This document shows, piece after piece, positions 37,151-46,938 of a DNA stretch of 64,000 nucleotides (within the stretch, counting starts at the first letter, position 1; the number at the start of each line of letters is the position of its first letter). The stretch comes from Pseudomonas sp. FP453 (GTDB taxonomy: Bacteria > Pseudomonadota > Gammaproteobacteria > Pseudomonadales > Pseudomonadaceae), in NCBI RefSeq assembly GCF_030687495.1, contig NZ_CP117435.1:5894501-5958500 (forward strand). Direction: 5' to 3'. A program made the position numbers and the translations under genes. The notes below the pieces were generated by a model. It saw only the letters and a list, made by a program, of their open reading frames with translations, made no database searches and was not told the DNA's origin.

Positions 37151-38509
37151 TCAGACGGCGAAGAGCAGGAATTCCCGCTCCCACGAGCTGATCACGCGCT
37201 TGAAGTTTTCATGCTCGGCCCGCTTGACCGCGACGTAGCCTGTGATGAATTTCTGACCCAGGTATTTCTCGATGGTCTTGCTGTTTTCCATGCGCTCCAG
37301 GGCGTCTTCGATGGTCAACGGCAGGCGCAGGTTGCGTCGCTCGTAACCACGGCCGACGACCGGCGCGCTCGGGTTATGGCCTTCGACCATGCCGATGTAG
37401 CCGCACAGCAAACTGGCGGCAATCGCCAGGTACGGGTTGGCGTCGGCGCCCGGCAGGCGGTTTTCCACCCGACGGTTCTGCGGGCCGGCATCCGGTACGC
37501 GCAGGCCGACGGTGCGGTTCTCTTCGCCCCATTCCACGTTGACCGGCGCCGAGGTGTCGGGCAGGAAGCGGCGGAACGAGTTCACGTTGGGGGCGAACAG
37601 CGGCAGCAATTCCGGGATGAATTTCTGCAGGCCGCCAATGTGGTTGAGGAACAGTTGGCTCATGGTCCCGTCTTCATTGGAGAAGACGTTCTTGCCGGTG
37701 GCGATGTCGATGATGCTCTGGTGCAGGTGCATCGCGCTGCCGGGCTCGCCGGTCATCGGCTTGGCCATGAAGGTGGCCGCCACGTTGTGCTTGAGCGCGG
37801 CTTCACGCATGGTGCGCTTGAACACCAGGATCTGGTCGGCCAGGGACAGTGCATCGCCGTGACGGAAGTTGATTTCCATCTGCGCGGTGCCGTCCTCGTG
37901 GATCAGGGTGTCGAGGTCCAGCTCCTGCAATTCGCACCAGTCGTAGACGTCTTCGAACAACGGGTCGAATTCGTTCGCCGCTTCTATAGAGAAGGACTGG
38001 CGACCGGTCTCCGGGCGCCCGGAACGGCCAATCGGCGGTTGCAGCGGGAAGTCCGGGTCTTCGCAGCGTTTGGTCAGGTAGAACTCCATCTCCGGCGCCA
38101 CGATGGGCTGCCAGCCTCTGTCGGCGTAGAGCTGGAGGACTTTCTTGAGCACGTTGCGCGGCGACAGCTCGATCGGGTTGCCTTGCTTGTCGTAGGTGTC
38201 GTGGATCACCTGGGCGGTCGGCTCGATGGCCCACGGCACCAGGTACACCGCGTTCTGGTCGGGGCGGCAGATCATGTCGATGTCGGCCGGGTCGAGCAAT
38301 TCGTAATAGATGTCGTCTTCGACATAGTCGCCGGTCACGGTCTGCAACAGAACGCTCTCGGGCAGGCGCATGCCTTTTTCGGCGATGAACTTGTTGGTCG
38401 GCGAGATCTTGCCCCGGGTGATGCCCGTGAGGTCGCCAATCATGCATTCGACTTCTGTGATCTTGTGGTCTTTCAACCAATCGGTGAGCTGGTCGAGGTT
38501 GTTACTCAT
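37151..38509 (-). CDS. spuB: Gamma-glutamylpolyamine synthetase SpuB (glutamine synthetase family)
   Basis: A 452-residue glutamine-synthetase-fold ligase that joins glutamate to polyamines, opening the gamma-glutamylation route. Motifs include IGDLTGITRGKISPTNKF near the N-terminus, the metal-site strand VAPEMEFYLTKR near 136, MEINFRHGDALSLADQI, and KPMTGEPGSAMHLHQS near 265. The length matches a PuuA-like ligase and not assimilatory GlnA (no adenylylation-site motif seen). ATG at 38507-38509 was preferred over one 11 codons upstream. It is paralogous to spuI across the divergent promoter. Confidence 0.92.
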   Translation of the reverse strand: MSNNLDQLTDWLKDHKITEVECMIGDLTGITRGKISPTNKFIAEKGMRLPESVLLQTVTGDYVEDDIYYELLDPADIDMICRPDQNAVYLVPWAIEPTAQVIHDTYDKQGNPIELSPRNVLKKVLQLYADRGWQPIVAPEMEFYLTKRCEDPDFPLQPPIGRSGRPETGRQSFSIEAANEFDPLFEDVYDWCELQELDLDTLIHEDGTAQMEINFRHGDALSLADQILVFKRTMREAALKHNVAATFMAKPMTGEPGSAMHLHQSIIDIATGKNVFSNEDGTMSQLFLNHIGGLQKFIPELLPLFAPNVNSFRRFLPDTSAPVNVEWGEENRTVGLRVPDAGPQNRRVENRLPGADANPYLAIAASLLCGYIGMVEGHNPSAPVVGRGYERRNLRLPLTIEDALERMENSKTIEKYLGQKFITGYVAVKRAEHENFKRVISSWEREFLLFAV

Positions 38510-38548
38510 AAATGCCTCTGGGCTGGGTTTCCTGACATCCATTAAAGG

Positions 38549-39328
38549 TCAGGCGTTGGTTGACGCAGCATCCGCGTCGCGTTGCATCGCCCGCTTTCGA
38601 CAGGCGGTGCCAAATGCCTGGAAGATCGCGAGATAGTGCGGGTTAGAGCTTACCTGCCATTCGGGGTGCCATTGCACTCCTAAAGCAAAAGCCTTGCCCG
38701 CTGTTACAGAAAAAGCTTCGATCAGGCCATCCGGCGCAGTGGCTTCGACCTGCAAGCCGGGCGCCAGGCGGTCAACGCCCTGACTGTGGATCGAGTTGAC
38801 CTGAATCGTCGGCGGCAAGCCCAGGCTGGCCAAAACGCCGTTCGGCGCAATCGCCACGGCGTGCGCCGGGCCGTACTGGATCGCCAGCGGCTGGGTGTCG
38901 TCTTCGCGGTGGTCCATCATGCCGGGCACTTCATGAACCTTCTGGTGCAGGCTGCCGCCAAAGGCCACGTTCATCTCCTGGAAACCCCGGCAGATGCCCA
39001 GCACCGGCACACCCGCCGCAATCGCGGCACGCAGCAGCGGCAGCGTGGTCTGGTCCCGTGCAGAATCATGAGCAGTCCCGGGCGCGCTGGCCGGACCGTC
39101 GTAGTGAAAGGGTTCGATATTGGAGGGGGAGCCGGTAAATAGAATGCCGTCCAGACCGTCAAGAATATTGGCCGGTTCGAACAAATCCCCAAGGGACGGA
39201 ATGATCAATGGCAAGCCCTTGGCAGCGGTGGCCACTGCACGGACGTATTTGTCGCCACTGATGTGATAAGCATGCAGACCGACCTGTTTGGAGCAGGCGG
39301 TGACGCCGATTAACGGCAGGCGAGACAT
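38549..39328 (-). CDS. spuA: Gamma-glutamyl-gamma-aminobutyrate hydrolase-type amidotransferase SpuA
   Basis: A 259-residue class-I glutamine-amidotransferase-fold hydrolase (PuuD-like) that frees glutamate from gamma-glutamyl intermediates. The nucleophile is Cys113 in LGICRGFQEMNV; the catalytic His-x-Glu is visible in GVQWHPEWQV near 228. It is the first gene of the spuABCDEFGH run, 39 bp before spuB and divergent from spuI. Confidence 0.93.
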   Translation of the reverse strand: MSRLPLIGVTACSKQVGLHAYHISGDKYVRAVATAAKGLPLIIPSLGDLFEPANILDGLDGILFTGSPSNIEPFHYDGPASAPGTAHDSARDQTTLPLLRAAIAAGVPVLGICRGFQEMNVAFGGSLHQKVHEVPGMMDHREDDTQPLAIQYGPAHAVAIAPNGVLASLGLPPTIQVNSIHSQGVDRLAPGLQVEATAPDGLIEAFSVTAGKAFALGVQWHPEWQVSSNPHYLAIFQAFGTACRKRAMQRDADAASTNA

Positions 39329-39476
39329 GAAGCACCCCGGTATTATTGCTGTTATGGGTTTGAATCGAGCTTAGCCTTGTTCATTTTTTTACACAACACC
39401 CCCGTAAAAAATCCTACACGGCCCGCTCAAGCCCGCGAGTCCTACTCGCTTCAAACCGATAAAACCGCCCCAAAAC

Positions 39477-39511
39477 GCCGCAAAAAAGCCCTCGCGGCGC
39501 TTTTTTAGGGC
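39477..39511. promoter_or_regulatory. Overlapping terminator-like hairpins on both strands in the spuA-spuI divergent region
   Basis: On the plus strand GCCGC (39477-39481) pairs with GCGGC (39494-39498), followed by GC and T6. On the minus strand GCCCT (39511-39507) pairs with AGGGC (39492-39488), followed by T6. Each strand thus has a short hairpin plus U-run, 101 bp before spuI and 148 bp before spuA. Function as attenuator or terminator is inferred. Confidence 0.45.
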
Positions 39512-39606
39512 AAAAAAGGCCTCGCTTGACTTCGGCATGCCGTTCGGGTTGACTGAAACCAGAAAAGATCAATGATTGATATTTTTAACAACAAAGGTGT
39601 TGCATC

Positions 39607-40983
39607 ATGTCGGTACCCCCGCGTGCCGTTCAGCTTAACGAAGCGAACGCGTTCCTTAAGGATCATCCTGAGGTTCTGTACGTAGACCTTCTAATTGCGG
39701 ATATGAATGGTGTGGTGCGCGGCAAGCGCATCGAACGCACCAGCCTCCACAAGGTTTACGAGAAGGGCATTAACCTGCCTGCCTCTTTATTTGCCCTGGA
39801 TATCAACGGCTCGACGGTGGAAAGCACCGGCCTGGGTCTGGACATCGGTGATGCTGACCGAATCTGTTATCCGATCCCTGACACCCTGTGCAATGAACCC
39901 TGGCAAAAGCGCCCAACCGCGCAACTGCTGATGACCATGCACGAACTTGAAGGTGAACCTTTCTTCGCCGATCCGCGCGAAGTGCTCCGCCAAGTTGTAA
40001 GCAAATTTGACGACCTCGGTCTGACCATCTGCGCCGCCTTCGAGCTTGAGTTCTACCTGATCGACCAGGAGAACGTGAACGGCCGCCCACAACCGCCCCG
40101 CTCGCCGATCTCCGGCAAACGCCCGCACTCGACACAGGTCTACCTGATCGACGACCTCGACGAATACGTCGATTGCCTCCAGGACATCCTGGAAGGTGCC
40201 AAAGAGCAAGGCATCCCGGCCGACGCCATCGTCAAGGAAAGTGCCCCGGCGCAGTTCGAAGTGAACCTGCACCACGTCGCCGACCCGATCAAGGCTTGCG
40301 ACTACGCGGTACTGCTCAAGCGCCTGATCAAGAACATCGCCTACGACCATGAGATGGACACCACCTTCATGGCCAAGCCTTACCCAGGCCAGGCAGGCAA
40401 CGGTTTGCACGTGCACATCTCCATTCTGGACAAGGACGGCAAGAACATCTTTGCCAGCGAGGATCCCGAGCAGAACGCCGCATTGCGCCACGCAATCGGC
40501 GGTGTGCTGGAGACCCTGCCCGCCCAAATGGCGTTCCTGTGCCCCAACGTCAACTCCTACCGTCGTTTCGGCGCACAGTTCTACGTGCCGAACTCGCCAT
40601 GCTGGGGCCTGGACAACCGCACCGTGGCGATTCGCGTACCGACCGGCTCGTCCGACGCCGTACGTATCGAACACCGTGTCGCCGGCGCCGACGCCAACCC
40701 TTACCTGCTGATGGCCTCGGTCCTGGCAGGCGTGCACCACGGCCTGACCAACCAGATCGAGCCCGGCGCACCGGTGGAAGGCAACAGCTACGAGCAGAAC
40801 GAACAGAGCCTGCCAAACAACCTGCGTGATGCCCTGCGCGAGTTGGATGACAGCGAGGTGATGGCCAAGTACATCGATCCTAAATACATCGATATCTTCG
40901 TCGCCTGTAAGGAAAGTGAGCTGGAAGAGTTTGAACACTCCATCTCCGACCTTGAGTACAACTGGTACCTGCATACCGTCTAA
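39607..40983 (+). CDS. spuI: Gamma-glutamylpolyamine synthetase SpuI (glutamine synthetase family)
   Basis: A 458-residue glutamine-synthetase-type ligase, divergent from spuA and paralogous to SpuB. It shows LIADMNGVVRGKRIERTSLH near 28-47, FELEFYLIDQENVNG near 145, QFEVNLHHVADPIKACDYAV near 217, TFMAKPYPGQAGNGLHVHIS near 256 and NRTVAIRVPTGSSDAVRIEH near 338. Such enzymes glutamylate putrescine, cadaverine or spermidine. Two ligases with different amine preference in one locus is the known P. aeruginosa arrangement. A terminator follows. Confidence 0.93.
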   Translation: MSVPPRAVQLNEANAFLKDHPEVLYVDLLIADMNGVVRGKRIERTSLHKVYEKGINLPASLFALDINGSTVESTGLGLDIGDADRICYPIPDTLCNEPWQKRPTAQLLMTMHELEGEPFFADPREVLRQVVSKFDDLGLTICAAFELEFYLIDQENVNGRPQPPRSPISGKRPHSTQVYLIDDLDEYVDCLQDILEGAKEQGIPADAIVKESAPAQFEVNLHHVADPIKACDYAVLLKRLIKNIAYDHEMDTTFMAKPYPGQAGNGLHVHISILDKDGKNIFASEDPEQNAALRHAIGGVLETLPAQMAFLCPNVNSYRRFGAQFYVPNSPCWGLDNRTVAIRVPTGSSDAVRIEHRVAGADANPYLLMASVLAGVHHGLTNQIEPGAPVEGNSYEQNEQSLPNNLRDALRELDDSEVMAKYIDPKYIDIFVACKESELEEFEHSISDLEYNWYLHTV

Positions 40984-41002
40984 ACGGCGGCTGCATTAAA
41001 AG

Positions 41003-41036
41003 AACGCCGCAGGCTTTTGGTCTGGGGCGTTTTTTT
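41003..41036 (+). terminator. Rho-independent terminator of spuI
   Basis: Stem aacgccgcag (41003-41012) with ctggggcgtt (41022-41031), one mismatch, then a T-run to 41036. It begins 19 bp after the spuI stop. Confidence 0.85.
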
Positions 41037-41068
41037 ATGGGTTTCTTCAGGTAGACCGAGGTGACTTC

Positions 41069-41140
41069 ATCGCAGGCAAGCCAGCTCCCACATTTTGATT
41101 TGTGAACACATTCAAGTGTGGGAGCTGGCTTGCCTGCGAT
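41069..41140. repeat. REP pair (everted, GAGCTGG core)
   Basis: Outward-pointing REP arms around ttttgatttgtgaacacatt, the same spacer as at 6041-6111 and 41860-41931. It lies between spuI and the tetR-family gene. Confidence 0.9.
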
Positions 41141-41204
41141 GGCGGCCTTGAAGACAACACCCATTACTGCTCATACAATGCCCGCTGCCTTGTAGGAGAC
41201 ATCC

Positions 41205-41834
41205 ATGACCACCCGCCCCGCCGCCCCTCGCAAACCCCGTGCCCGCAGCCAGGCACGGATCGACGCGATCCTCGACGCCGCCCGCACCTTGCTGGCTGCC
41301 GAAGGCGTGGCCAGTTTGTCGATCTACAGCGTGGCCGAGCGCGCGCAGATCCCGCCGTCGTCGGTGTATCACTTTTTCGCCAGCGTGCCGGCGCTGCTGG
41401 AAGCGTTGACGGCAGATGTCCACGCCGCCTTCCGCGCGGCGATCCAGGCCCCCATCGACCATGCTTCACTCAAGCACTGGCGGGACCTGTCCTACATCGT
41501 TGAACAGCGCATGCTGACCATCTACGACCACGACGCCGCCGCACGCCAGTTGATCCTGGCGCAGCATGGGCTGACGGAAGTGACCCAGGCGGATCGTCAG
41601 CATGATCTGGAATTGGGCGACCTGATGCTGACCGTGTTCAACCGGCACTTTGACGTGCCGACACTGCCGAGCGATGTGGATGTGTTTGCGCTGGCGCTGG
41701 AGCTGAGCGACCGCGTGTACGCGCGCTCGGTGCATCAGCATGGGCTGATCACGCCGCGCATGGCGGAGGAAGGGATGCGGGTGTTTGATGCTTACGTGGG
41801 GCTGTATTTGCCGGCTTATCTGCCTAAGCGTTGA
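41205..41834 (+). CDS. TetR/AcrR family transcriptional regulator
   Basis: A 209-residue regulator. The N-terminal TetR helix-turn-helix runs from RSQARIDAILDAARTLLAAE through SIYSVAERAQIPPSSVYHFF (about residues 13-58), and the helical ligand-binding domain (about 75-205) has no recognisable ligand motif. It stands alone, flanked on both sides by everted REP pairs, so its target is not evident; the ssu operon and spuI are the nearest candidates. Confidence 0.88.
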   Translation: MTTRPAAPRKPRARSQARIDAILDAARTLLAAEGVASLSIYSVAERAQIPPSSVYHFFASVPALLEALTADVHAAFRAAIQAPIDHASLKHWRDLSYIVEQRMLTIYDHDAAARQLILAQHGLTEVTQADRQHDLELGDLMLTVFNRHFDVPTLPSDVDVFALALELSDRVYARSVHQHGLITPRMAEEGMRVFDAYVGLYLPAYLPKR

Positions 41835-41859
41835 GTCTTGTGGTGGCTGGGCTGGCCTC

Positions 41860-41931
41860 ATCGCAGGCAAGCCAGCTCCCACATTTTGATTTGTGAATAC
41901 AGTCAAATGTGGGAGCGGGCTTGCCCGCGAT
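41860..41931. repeat. REP pair (everted, hybrid of both core classes)
   Basis: The left arm is the GAGCTGG class (tcgcaggcaagccagctccc) and the right arm the GAGCGGG class (gggagcgggcttgcccgcga), joined by the ttttgatttgtgaatacagt spacer. It lies between the convergent tetR-family gene and ssuF. Confidence 0.9.
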
Positions 41932-41954
41932 GACGGCCTCAATTACGCCGCCAA

Positions 41955-42170
41955 TCACAACTTGGCAATCGACACCTCGGTCGACTTAACAAACGCAATC
42001 ACCTCACTGCCAATCACCAACTCCAGCTCTTTGACCGAGCGGGTAGTGATCACCGAAGTGACAATCCCCGACGCCGTCTGCACATCGATTTCCGACAGCA
42101 CGTCGCCTTCGACGATTTCCTTGATGGTGCCTTTGAACTGGTTACGTACGTTGATCGCTTTAATAGTCAT
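41955..42170 (-). CDS. ssuF: Molbindin-like TOBE-domain protein SsuF
   Basis: A 71-residue single TOBE/Mop domain (MTIKAINVRNQFKGTIKEIV, then GIVTSVITTRSVKELELVIG) of the kind that binds molybdate or other oxyanions. It is the last gene of ssuEADCBF; in P. putida ssuF is needed for sulfonate and sulfate-ester use, by an unclear mechanism. ATG at 42168-42170 was chosen because the Mop domain starts there; the open frame extends upstream into ssuB without similarity. It lies 28 bp after ssuB. Confidence 0.9.
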   Translation of the reverse strand: MTIKAINVRNQFKGTIKEIVEGDVLSEIDVQTASGIVTSVITTRSVKELELVIGSEVIAFVKSTEVSIAKL

Positions 42171-42198
42171 GTCGTTCTCTCTTCGTGGGACGCGTGAG

Positions 42199-43005
42199 TT
42201 ATTGAGCCCAACGCAATTGCGTAGGCAGCGGTGAAACAGGTTCGGGTTCCGGTGGCGTGCCGGGCAGCGACAGCACACGGTTGAGCACTTCGGCTTCCAA
42301 CGCGGCCAGGCGATGTGAGCCGCGAGCACGTGGGCGTGGCAGTTCTACGATCAGGTCCAGGCCGATTTCGCCGTCTTCGATCAAGATCACCCGGTCGGCA
42401 ATCGCCACGGCTTCGCTGACGTCGTGGGTGACCAACAACACGGTGAAACCGTGTTTCTGCCAAAGGTTTTCGATCAGTTGCTGCATCTCGATGCGGGTCA
42501 GCGCATCCAGCGCGCCCAACGGCTCGTCGAGCAACAGCAATCGCGGCTGGTGGATAAGCGCACGGGCCAGTGCCACGCGTTGCTTCTGGCCACCAGACAA
42601 CGCCGCCGGCCACTCATTGGCGCGTTCGGCCAGGCCTACTGCTTCCAGGGCTTCCAAGGCTTTTGGGCGCCAGTTGCCTTTAAGGCCCAGGCCGACGTTG
42701 TCGATGATCTTTTTCCACGGCAGCAGGCGCGCTTCCTGGAACATCAACCGCGTGTCTTCAAGCGCTTCGCTCAGCGGCGCGGAGCCGGCCAGCAGCTCGC
42801 CGCCACTGGCTTTGTCCAACCCGGCGAGCAGGCGCAGCAAGGTACTTTTGCCGCAACCGCTGCGGCCGACCACGGCCACGAACTGGCCCGCCGGAATATG
42901 CAGATCAATCTCTTTGAGCACTTCCCGCGCACCAAAGGCCTTGCGCAGTTTGCGCACCGCCAACGGGATGCCCTTGAGCAGGCGCGGAGGTTGTTGAGCC
43001 GTCAT
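42199..43005 (-). CDS. ssuB: Aliphatic sulfonate ABC transporter ATP-binding protein SsuB
   Basis: A 268-residue ATPase of the sulfonate importer. It has Walker [18 protein letters not shown] near 49, signature [16 protein letters not shown] near 140, Walker [17 protein letters not shown] near 160, and the H-loop in [19 protein letters not shown] at 43003-43005 overlaps the ssuC stop by 4 bp. The longer open frame upstream lies inside ssuC and is a shadow. Confidence 0.95.
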   Translation of the reverse strand: MTAQQPPRLLKGIPLAVRKLRKAFGAREVLKEIDLHIPAGQFVAVVGRSGCGKSTLLRLLAGLDKASGGELLAGSAPLSEALEDTRLMFQEARLLPWKKIIDNVGLGLKGNWRPKALEALEAVGLAERANEWPAALSGGQKQRVALARALIHQPRLLLLDEPLGALDALTRIEMQQLIENLWQKHGFTVLLVTHDVSEAVAIADRVILIEDGEIGLDLIVELPRPRARGSHRLAALEAEVLNRVLSLPGTPPEPEPVSPLPTQLRWAQ

Positions 43006-43790
43006 GCCGCACCTCCTTTGTTCACTTGATACGCCGGATGCCAGCGCAACCACACACGCTCCAGGCCGCGGGCGGCGAGGTCGGCGAGCTTGCCGAGGAT
43101 GGCGTACATGACAATCGCCAGCACCACCACGTCGGTCTGCAGGAATTCCCGGGCGTTCATCGCCAGGTAACCGATACCGGAGCTGGCCGAAATGGTTTCC
43201 GCCACGATCAGCGTCAGCCACATAAAGCCCAGGGCAAAGCGCACGCCCACGAGGATCGACGGCAGCGCGCCCGGCAGGATCACCTGGCGGAACAGGCTGA
43301 AGCCGGACAAGCCGTAGCTGCGCGACATTTCCACCAACGCCGGATCGACGTTGCGAATGCCGTGGTAGGTGTTCAGGTAGATCGGGAACAGCGTGCCGAG
43401 GGCGACGAGGAAAATCTTCGCCGTCTCGTCAATGCCGAACCACAGGATCACCAGCGGAATCAACGCCAGGTGCGGCACGTTGCGGATCATCTGCACCGAG
43501 CTGTCCAGCAGGCGCTCGCCCCACTTCGACAGGCCGGTGATAAAGCCCAGGGCCAGGCCGATGCTGCCGCCGATGACAAAACCCAGGCCCGCGCGCCAGC
43601 CACTGATGGCCAGGTGCGTCCAGATCTCGCCGCTGGCGACCAGGTGGACGCCCGCTGCGATCACTGCGCTCGGCGCCGGCAGAATGCGCGTGGACAACCA
43701 ACCGGCCGACACCGACAACTGCCAGATCGCCAGCAACAGAATCGGCAGCACCCAAGGCGCCACGCGATGGCTCAATTTTTCATAGTTCAT
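43002..43790 (-). CDS. ssuC: Aliphatic sulfonate ABC transporter permease SsuC
   Basis: A 262-residue inner-membrane permease with six helices and the EAA loop region [20 protein letters not shown] near 157-176, followed by [20 protein letters not shown]. It lies 8 bp after ssuD and overlaps ssuB by 4 bp, so translation is likely coupled. It belongs to the SsuC/TauC branch; sulfonate rather than taurine specificity is taken from the operon. Confidence 0.95.
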   Translation of the reverse strand: MNYEKLSHRVAPWVLPILLLAIWQLSVSAGWLSTRILPAPSAVIAAGVHLVASGEIWTHLAISGWRAGLGFVIGGSIGLALGFITGLSKWGERLLDSSVQMIRNVPHLALIPLVILWFGIDETAKIFLVALGTLFPIYLNTYHGIRNVDPALVEMSRSYGLSGFSLFRQVILPGALPSILVGVRFALGFMWLTLIVAETISASSGIGYLAMNAREFLQTDVVVLAIVMYAILGKLADLAARGLERVWLRWHPAYQVNKGGAA

Positions 43791-43798
43791 GGGCTGCC

Positions 43799-44947
43799 TC
43801 AGCTCGCCGACGCAGCTTTGGGAAGGATGTCGTTGGCGACCATTTCGCCGAACGGGCTCACATACCCGGCGCCCTTGGGCAGCTCGGGACGTTCGATATC
43901 CAAGTGGGGGAACAGCAATTCGGCGACGCGATACGACTCTTCCAGGTGTGGATAACCGGAGAAGATAAAGGTGTCGATGCCCAGCGCCGCGTACTCATTC
44001 ACCCGCGCCGCCACGGTTGGGCCATCGCCCACCAGCGCAGTGCCGGCGCCGCCACGCACCAGGCCGACGCCGGCCCACAGGTTGGGGCTGACTTCGAGGT
44101 TGTCGCGGCTGCCGCCGTGCAAGGCGGCCATGCGCTGCTGGCCCACCGAGTCGAAGCGCGACAGCGAGGCCTGGGCGCGGGCGATGGTGTCGTCGTCCAC
44201 ATGGGAGATCAGTTTGTCGGCGGCTTGCCACGCCTCTTCGTTGGTTTCGCGCACGATCACATGCAGGCGGATACCGAAGCGCAGGGTGCGTCCGAGGTTC
44301 TCGGCCTTGGCTCGTACTTGCGCAATTTTCTCTGCAACGGCCGCCGGCGGCTCGCCCCAGGTCAGCACCATTTCCACTTGTTCGGCTGCCAGATCCTGGG
44401 CCGCTTCGGAGGACCCGCCGAAGTACAGCGGCGGACGCGGTTGCTGGATCGGCGGATAGAGCAACTTGGCACCTTTGACGCTGATGTGCTCGCCGTCGTA
44501 ATCCACGGTTTCGCCTTCCAGCACGCGGCGCCAGATGCGGGTGAATTCCACCGAGGCCTGATAACGCTCTTCGTGGCTGAGGAACAAACCATCGCCCGCC
44601 AGTTCCTCCGGGTCACCGCCGGTGACCAGGTTGAACAACGCACGCCCGCCGGACAGGCGGTCGAGGGTCGCAGCCTGACGCGCGGCCACCGTCGGCGAAA
44701 TGATGCCGGGGCGCAGGGCGACGAGGAATTTCAGGCGCTGGGTCACCGGGATCAGCGACGCCGCCACCAGCCACGAGTCTTCGCAGGAACGCCCGGTGGG
44801 GATCAGTACCCCGCCGAAGCCCAGGCGATCAGCGGCCTGGGCCACTTGCTGCAAATAACCGTGATCAACGGCGCGAGCGCCTTCGGCGGTGCCAAGGTAA
44901 TGGCCGTCGCCGTGGGTAGGCAGGAACCAGAAAATATTAAGGCTCAT
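43799..44947 (-). CDS. ssuD: FMNH2-dependent alkanesulfonate monooxygenase SsuD
   Basis: A 382-residue flavin monooxygenase that cleaves C1-C14 alkanesulfonates to aldehyde and sulfite using FMNH2 from SsuE. It begins [20 protein letters not shown], typical of SsuD, with [20 protein letters not shown] and [20 protein letters not shown] visible near 90-145. The bacterial-luciferase-like barrel spans nearly the whole length. ATG at 44945-44947 starts the family N-terminus. It lies between ssuA and ssuC with 25 and 8 bp gaps. Confidence 0.96.
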   Translation of the reverse strand: MSLNIFWFLPTHGDGHYLGTAEGARAVDHGYLQQVAQAADRLGFGGVLIPTGRSCEDSWLVAASLIPVTQRLKFLVALRPGIISPTVAARQAATLDRLSGGRALFNLVTGGDPEELAGDGLFLSHEERYQASVEFTRIWRRVLEGETVDYDGEHISVKGAKLLYPPIQQPRPPLYFGGSSEAAQDLAAEQVEMVLTWGEPPAAVAEKIAQVRAKAENLGRTLRFGIRLHVIVRETNEEAWQAADKLISHVDDDTIARAQASLSRFDSVGQQRMAALHGGSRDNLEVSPNLWAGVGLVRGGAGTALVGDGPTVAARVNEYAALGIDTFIFSGYPHLEESYRVAELLFPHLDIERPELPKGAGYVSPFGEMVANDILPKAASAS

Positions 44948-44972
44948 GGAGTTGTCTCCTGAAGTAGTCGGA

Positions 44973-45941
44973 TTACGGCGCTTTGGCAACGGCGGCGGGT
45001 GGCGTCCAGATCACGTCCTTGATGCTCAAGGGTTTCGGGATCAATTTGAGTTGGTAGAAGGTGTCGGCGATTTTTTGCTGGGCGGCGACCACTTGCGGCG
45101 TAAGGAACAGCGCGCCGTAGCCTTGGCGTTTCACCGAGGTCAGGGTGATGTCAGCCGGCAGGCCGAGCAGCGGCGCGACTTGATCGGTGACTTCCTGCGG
45201 GTTGGCCTTGGACCATTCGCCCACGGCGCGCACTTCCTCGATCAGGGCCTTGACCACTTCCGGGTGTTTTTCCGCGTAAGGCTTGGTGGCCAGGTAGAAC
45301 TGATGGTTGTCAGCGATGCCGGTGCCGTCACGCAGGGTGCGCGCTTGCAGTTGTTTCTCGGCGGCGGCCTGGTACGGGTCCCAGATCACCCAGGCGTCCA
45401 CGCTGCCACGTTCGAACGCGGCACGAGCGTCGGCGGGCGGCAGGAAGACAGTCTGCACGTCGGTGTATTTAAGGCCCGCGTCTTCCAGCGCACGCACCAG
45501 CAGGTAGTGCACGTTGGAGCCTTTGTTGAGCACGATTTTCTTGCCCTTGAGCTCGGCCACCGATTTGATCGGCGAGTCTTTCGGCACCAGGATCGCTTCG
45601 CTGGTCGGCGCCGGCGGCTCGTAGGCGACGTAGAGCAGATCGGCGCCAGCCGCCTGGGCAAATACCGGTGGGGTTTCGCCGGTGACGCCAAAGTCGATGG
45701 AGCCGACGTTGAGGCCTTCAAGCAATTGCGGGCCGCCTGGGAACTCGGTCCACTGCACGTTCACGCCCTGGGCAGCGAGGCGCTTCTCCAGCGTGCCCTT
45801 GGCCTTGAGCAGCACCAGCGTGCCGTATTTCTGATAACCGATCCGCAGGGTCTCGGCGGCTTGGGCTTGAACAATGGCGCCGAAGGACACAGCCGCAGCA
45901 AACAGTGCGACCAGACCACGACGCAAGATGACAGTGCGCAT
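44973..45941 (-). CDS. ssuA: Aliphatic sulfonate-binding periplasmic protein SsuA
   Basis: A 322-residue periplasmic receptor with a signal peptide ([20 protein letters not shown], cleaved near AQA-AE). The mature start [39 protein letters not shown] and [19 protein letters not shown] are SsuA-type motifs. ATG at 45939-45941 begins the signal peptide; six residues further upstream are open but uninformative. It follows ssuE by 95 bp. Confidence 0.94.
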   Translation of the reverse strand: MRTVILRRGLVALFAAAVSFGAIVQAQAAETLRIGYQKYGTLVLLKAKGTLEKRLAAQGVNVQWTEFPGGPQLLEGLNVGSIDFGVTGETPPVFAQAAGADLLYVAYEPPAPTSEAILVPKDSPIKSVAELKGKKIVLNKGSNVHYLLVRALEDAGLKYTDVQTVFLPPADARAAFERGSVDAWVIWDPYQAAAEKQLQARTLRDGTGIADNHQFYLATKPYAEKHPEVVKALIEEVRAVGEWSKANPQEVTDQVAPLLGLPADITLTSVKRQGYGALFLTPQVVAAQQKIADTFYQLKLIPKPLSIKDVIWTPPAAVAKAP

Positions 45942-46036
45942 GGCGCTCTCTCCAATCAATGCGTTTAGGGGGTTGGCTGCACCTGCTTGGCCGTTGGCGG
46001 CTGAGTAAGGTGAGTACTTCCAGGTTTCGATGTGGC

Positions 46037-46630
46037 TTAAATGCTCCAGCGAGCACTCAACAAACGTTCATTCAACAGGTTCGGGTCCAGCGGTTTCGGG
46101 CGGCGGGCCATGGCGCCGTAGAGCGTTTCCAGGGCCTCGTGCAAACGCTGTTCGAGCACCGGCACCAACTGCGCCTGGGCGCTGCCTTCGGCGTAGGCGA
46201 TCTGGCTGTCTTCGGCAAAGATACCGTGGAGCAACTCCTGGGCCTTGAGCGCCGACAGCACCGGCTTCAAGGCGTAATCCACCGCGAGCATGTGGGCGAT
46301 GCTGCCGCCGGTGGCCATTGGCAACACGATCTTGTGGGCCAGGGCGCGCTCGGGCAGCAGGTCCAGTACGGTTTTCAGCGCGCCGGAGAACGACGCCTTG
46401 TACACCGGCGTGGCGATCACCAGGCCGTCGGCGTTGGCGACTTGCTGCAGCAGGTCGATGACCTTGGGGCTGTCGAAGCGGGCGTGCAGCAAGTCTTCAG
46501 CCGGGAAGTCCCGTATCTGGTAACTCACCACTTCCACGCCTTTGTCTTGTAGCCACTGACGGGTTTTTTCCAGCAAGACCCCGGAGCGGGAACGCTGGCT
46601 GGGACTGCCTCCAAGTGTTACGACCAACAT
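46037..46630 (-). CDS. ssuE: NADPH-dependent FMN reductase SsuE
   Basis: A 197-residue flavodoxin-fold reductase that supplies FMNH2 to SsuD. It begins [20 protein letters not shown], with the phosphate-binding loop at GSPSQRSRS, followed by [20 protein letters not shown] near 74-93, the dimer/flavin region. It is the first gene of ssuEADCBF; AAGGAA lies 8 bases upstream of the ATG at 46628-46630. The AT-rich region 46680-46780 upstream presumably holds the sulfate-starvation promoter. Confidence 0.94.
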   Translation of the reverse strand: MLVVTLGGSPSQRSRSGVLLEKTRQWLQDKGVEVVSYQIRDFPAEDLLHARFDSPKVIDLLQQVANADGLVIATPVYKASFSGALKTVLDLLPERALAHKIVLPMATGGSIAHMLAVDYALKPVLSALKAQELLHGIFAEDSQIAYAEGSAQAQLVPVLEQRLHEALETLYGAMARRPKPLDPNLLNERLLSARWSI

Positions 46631-46782
46631 TCAGGAATTCCTTGAGCTAGTGCCGGCGGTTCGCTGTGTGGCGATGGCGCCAAGATGGGACAGACCATAT
46701 CAGCAGATTTATATATCTTTAAATCTTATTTTTTCATGTGTTTATTCTTTAAATGCATATGGGCTGTATGAAACGCCGGGCG

Positions 46783-46807
46783 AAAAAAAAGGCCGTGAGA
46801 ACGGCCT
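46783..46807 (-). terminator. Rho-independent terminator downstream of lsfA
   Basis: On the minus strand ggccgt pairs with acggcc (46806-46801 and 46796-46791) around tctc, followed by a run of eight T. It terminates transcripts from lsfA before the ssuE promoter region. Confidence 0.88.
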
Positions 46808-46867
46808 GAAAACCCCTGCATTGTGAGACGGGTCCTGCTTGATGGCGGTGGTGCCTGGACTGGCGCT

Positions 46868-46931
46868 ATCGCGGGCAAGCCCGCTCCCACAGTTGACCGC
46901 ATTCCCCTGTGGGAGCGGGCTTGCCCGCGAT
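46868..46931. repeat. REP pair (everted, GAGCGGG core)
   Basis: Outward-pointing REP arms of the GAGCGGG class with a very short spacer (agttgaccgcattcccc). It lies between the lsfA stop and its terminator. Confidence 0.9.
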
Positions 46932-46938
46932 GGCGGTA

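Noticed and set aside
46631..46782. Sigma-54 promoter for ssuE
   Set aside because: I did not see the GG-N10-GC (TGGCAC/TTGC) pattern upstream of ssuE. The region is AT-rich but no box could be assigned.
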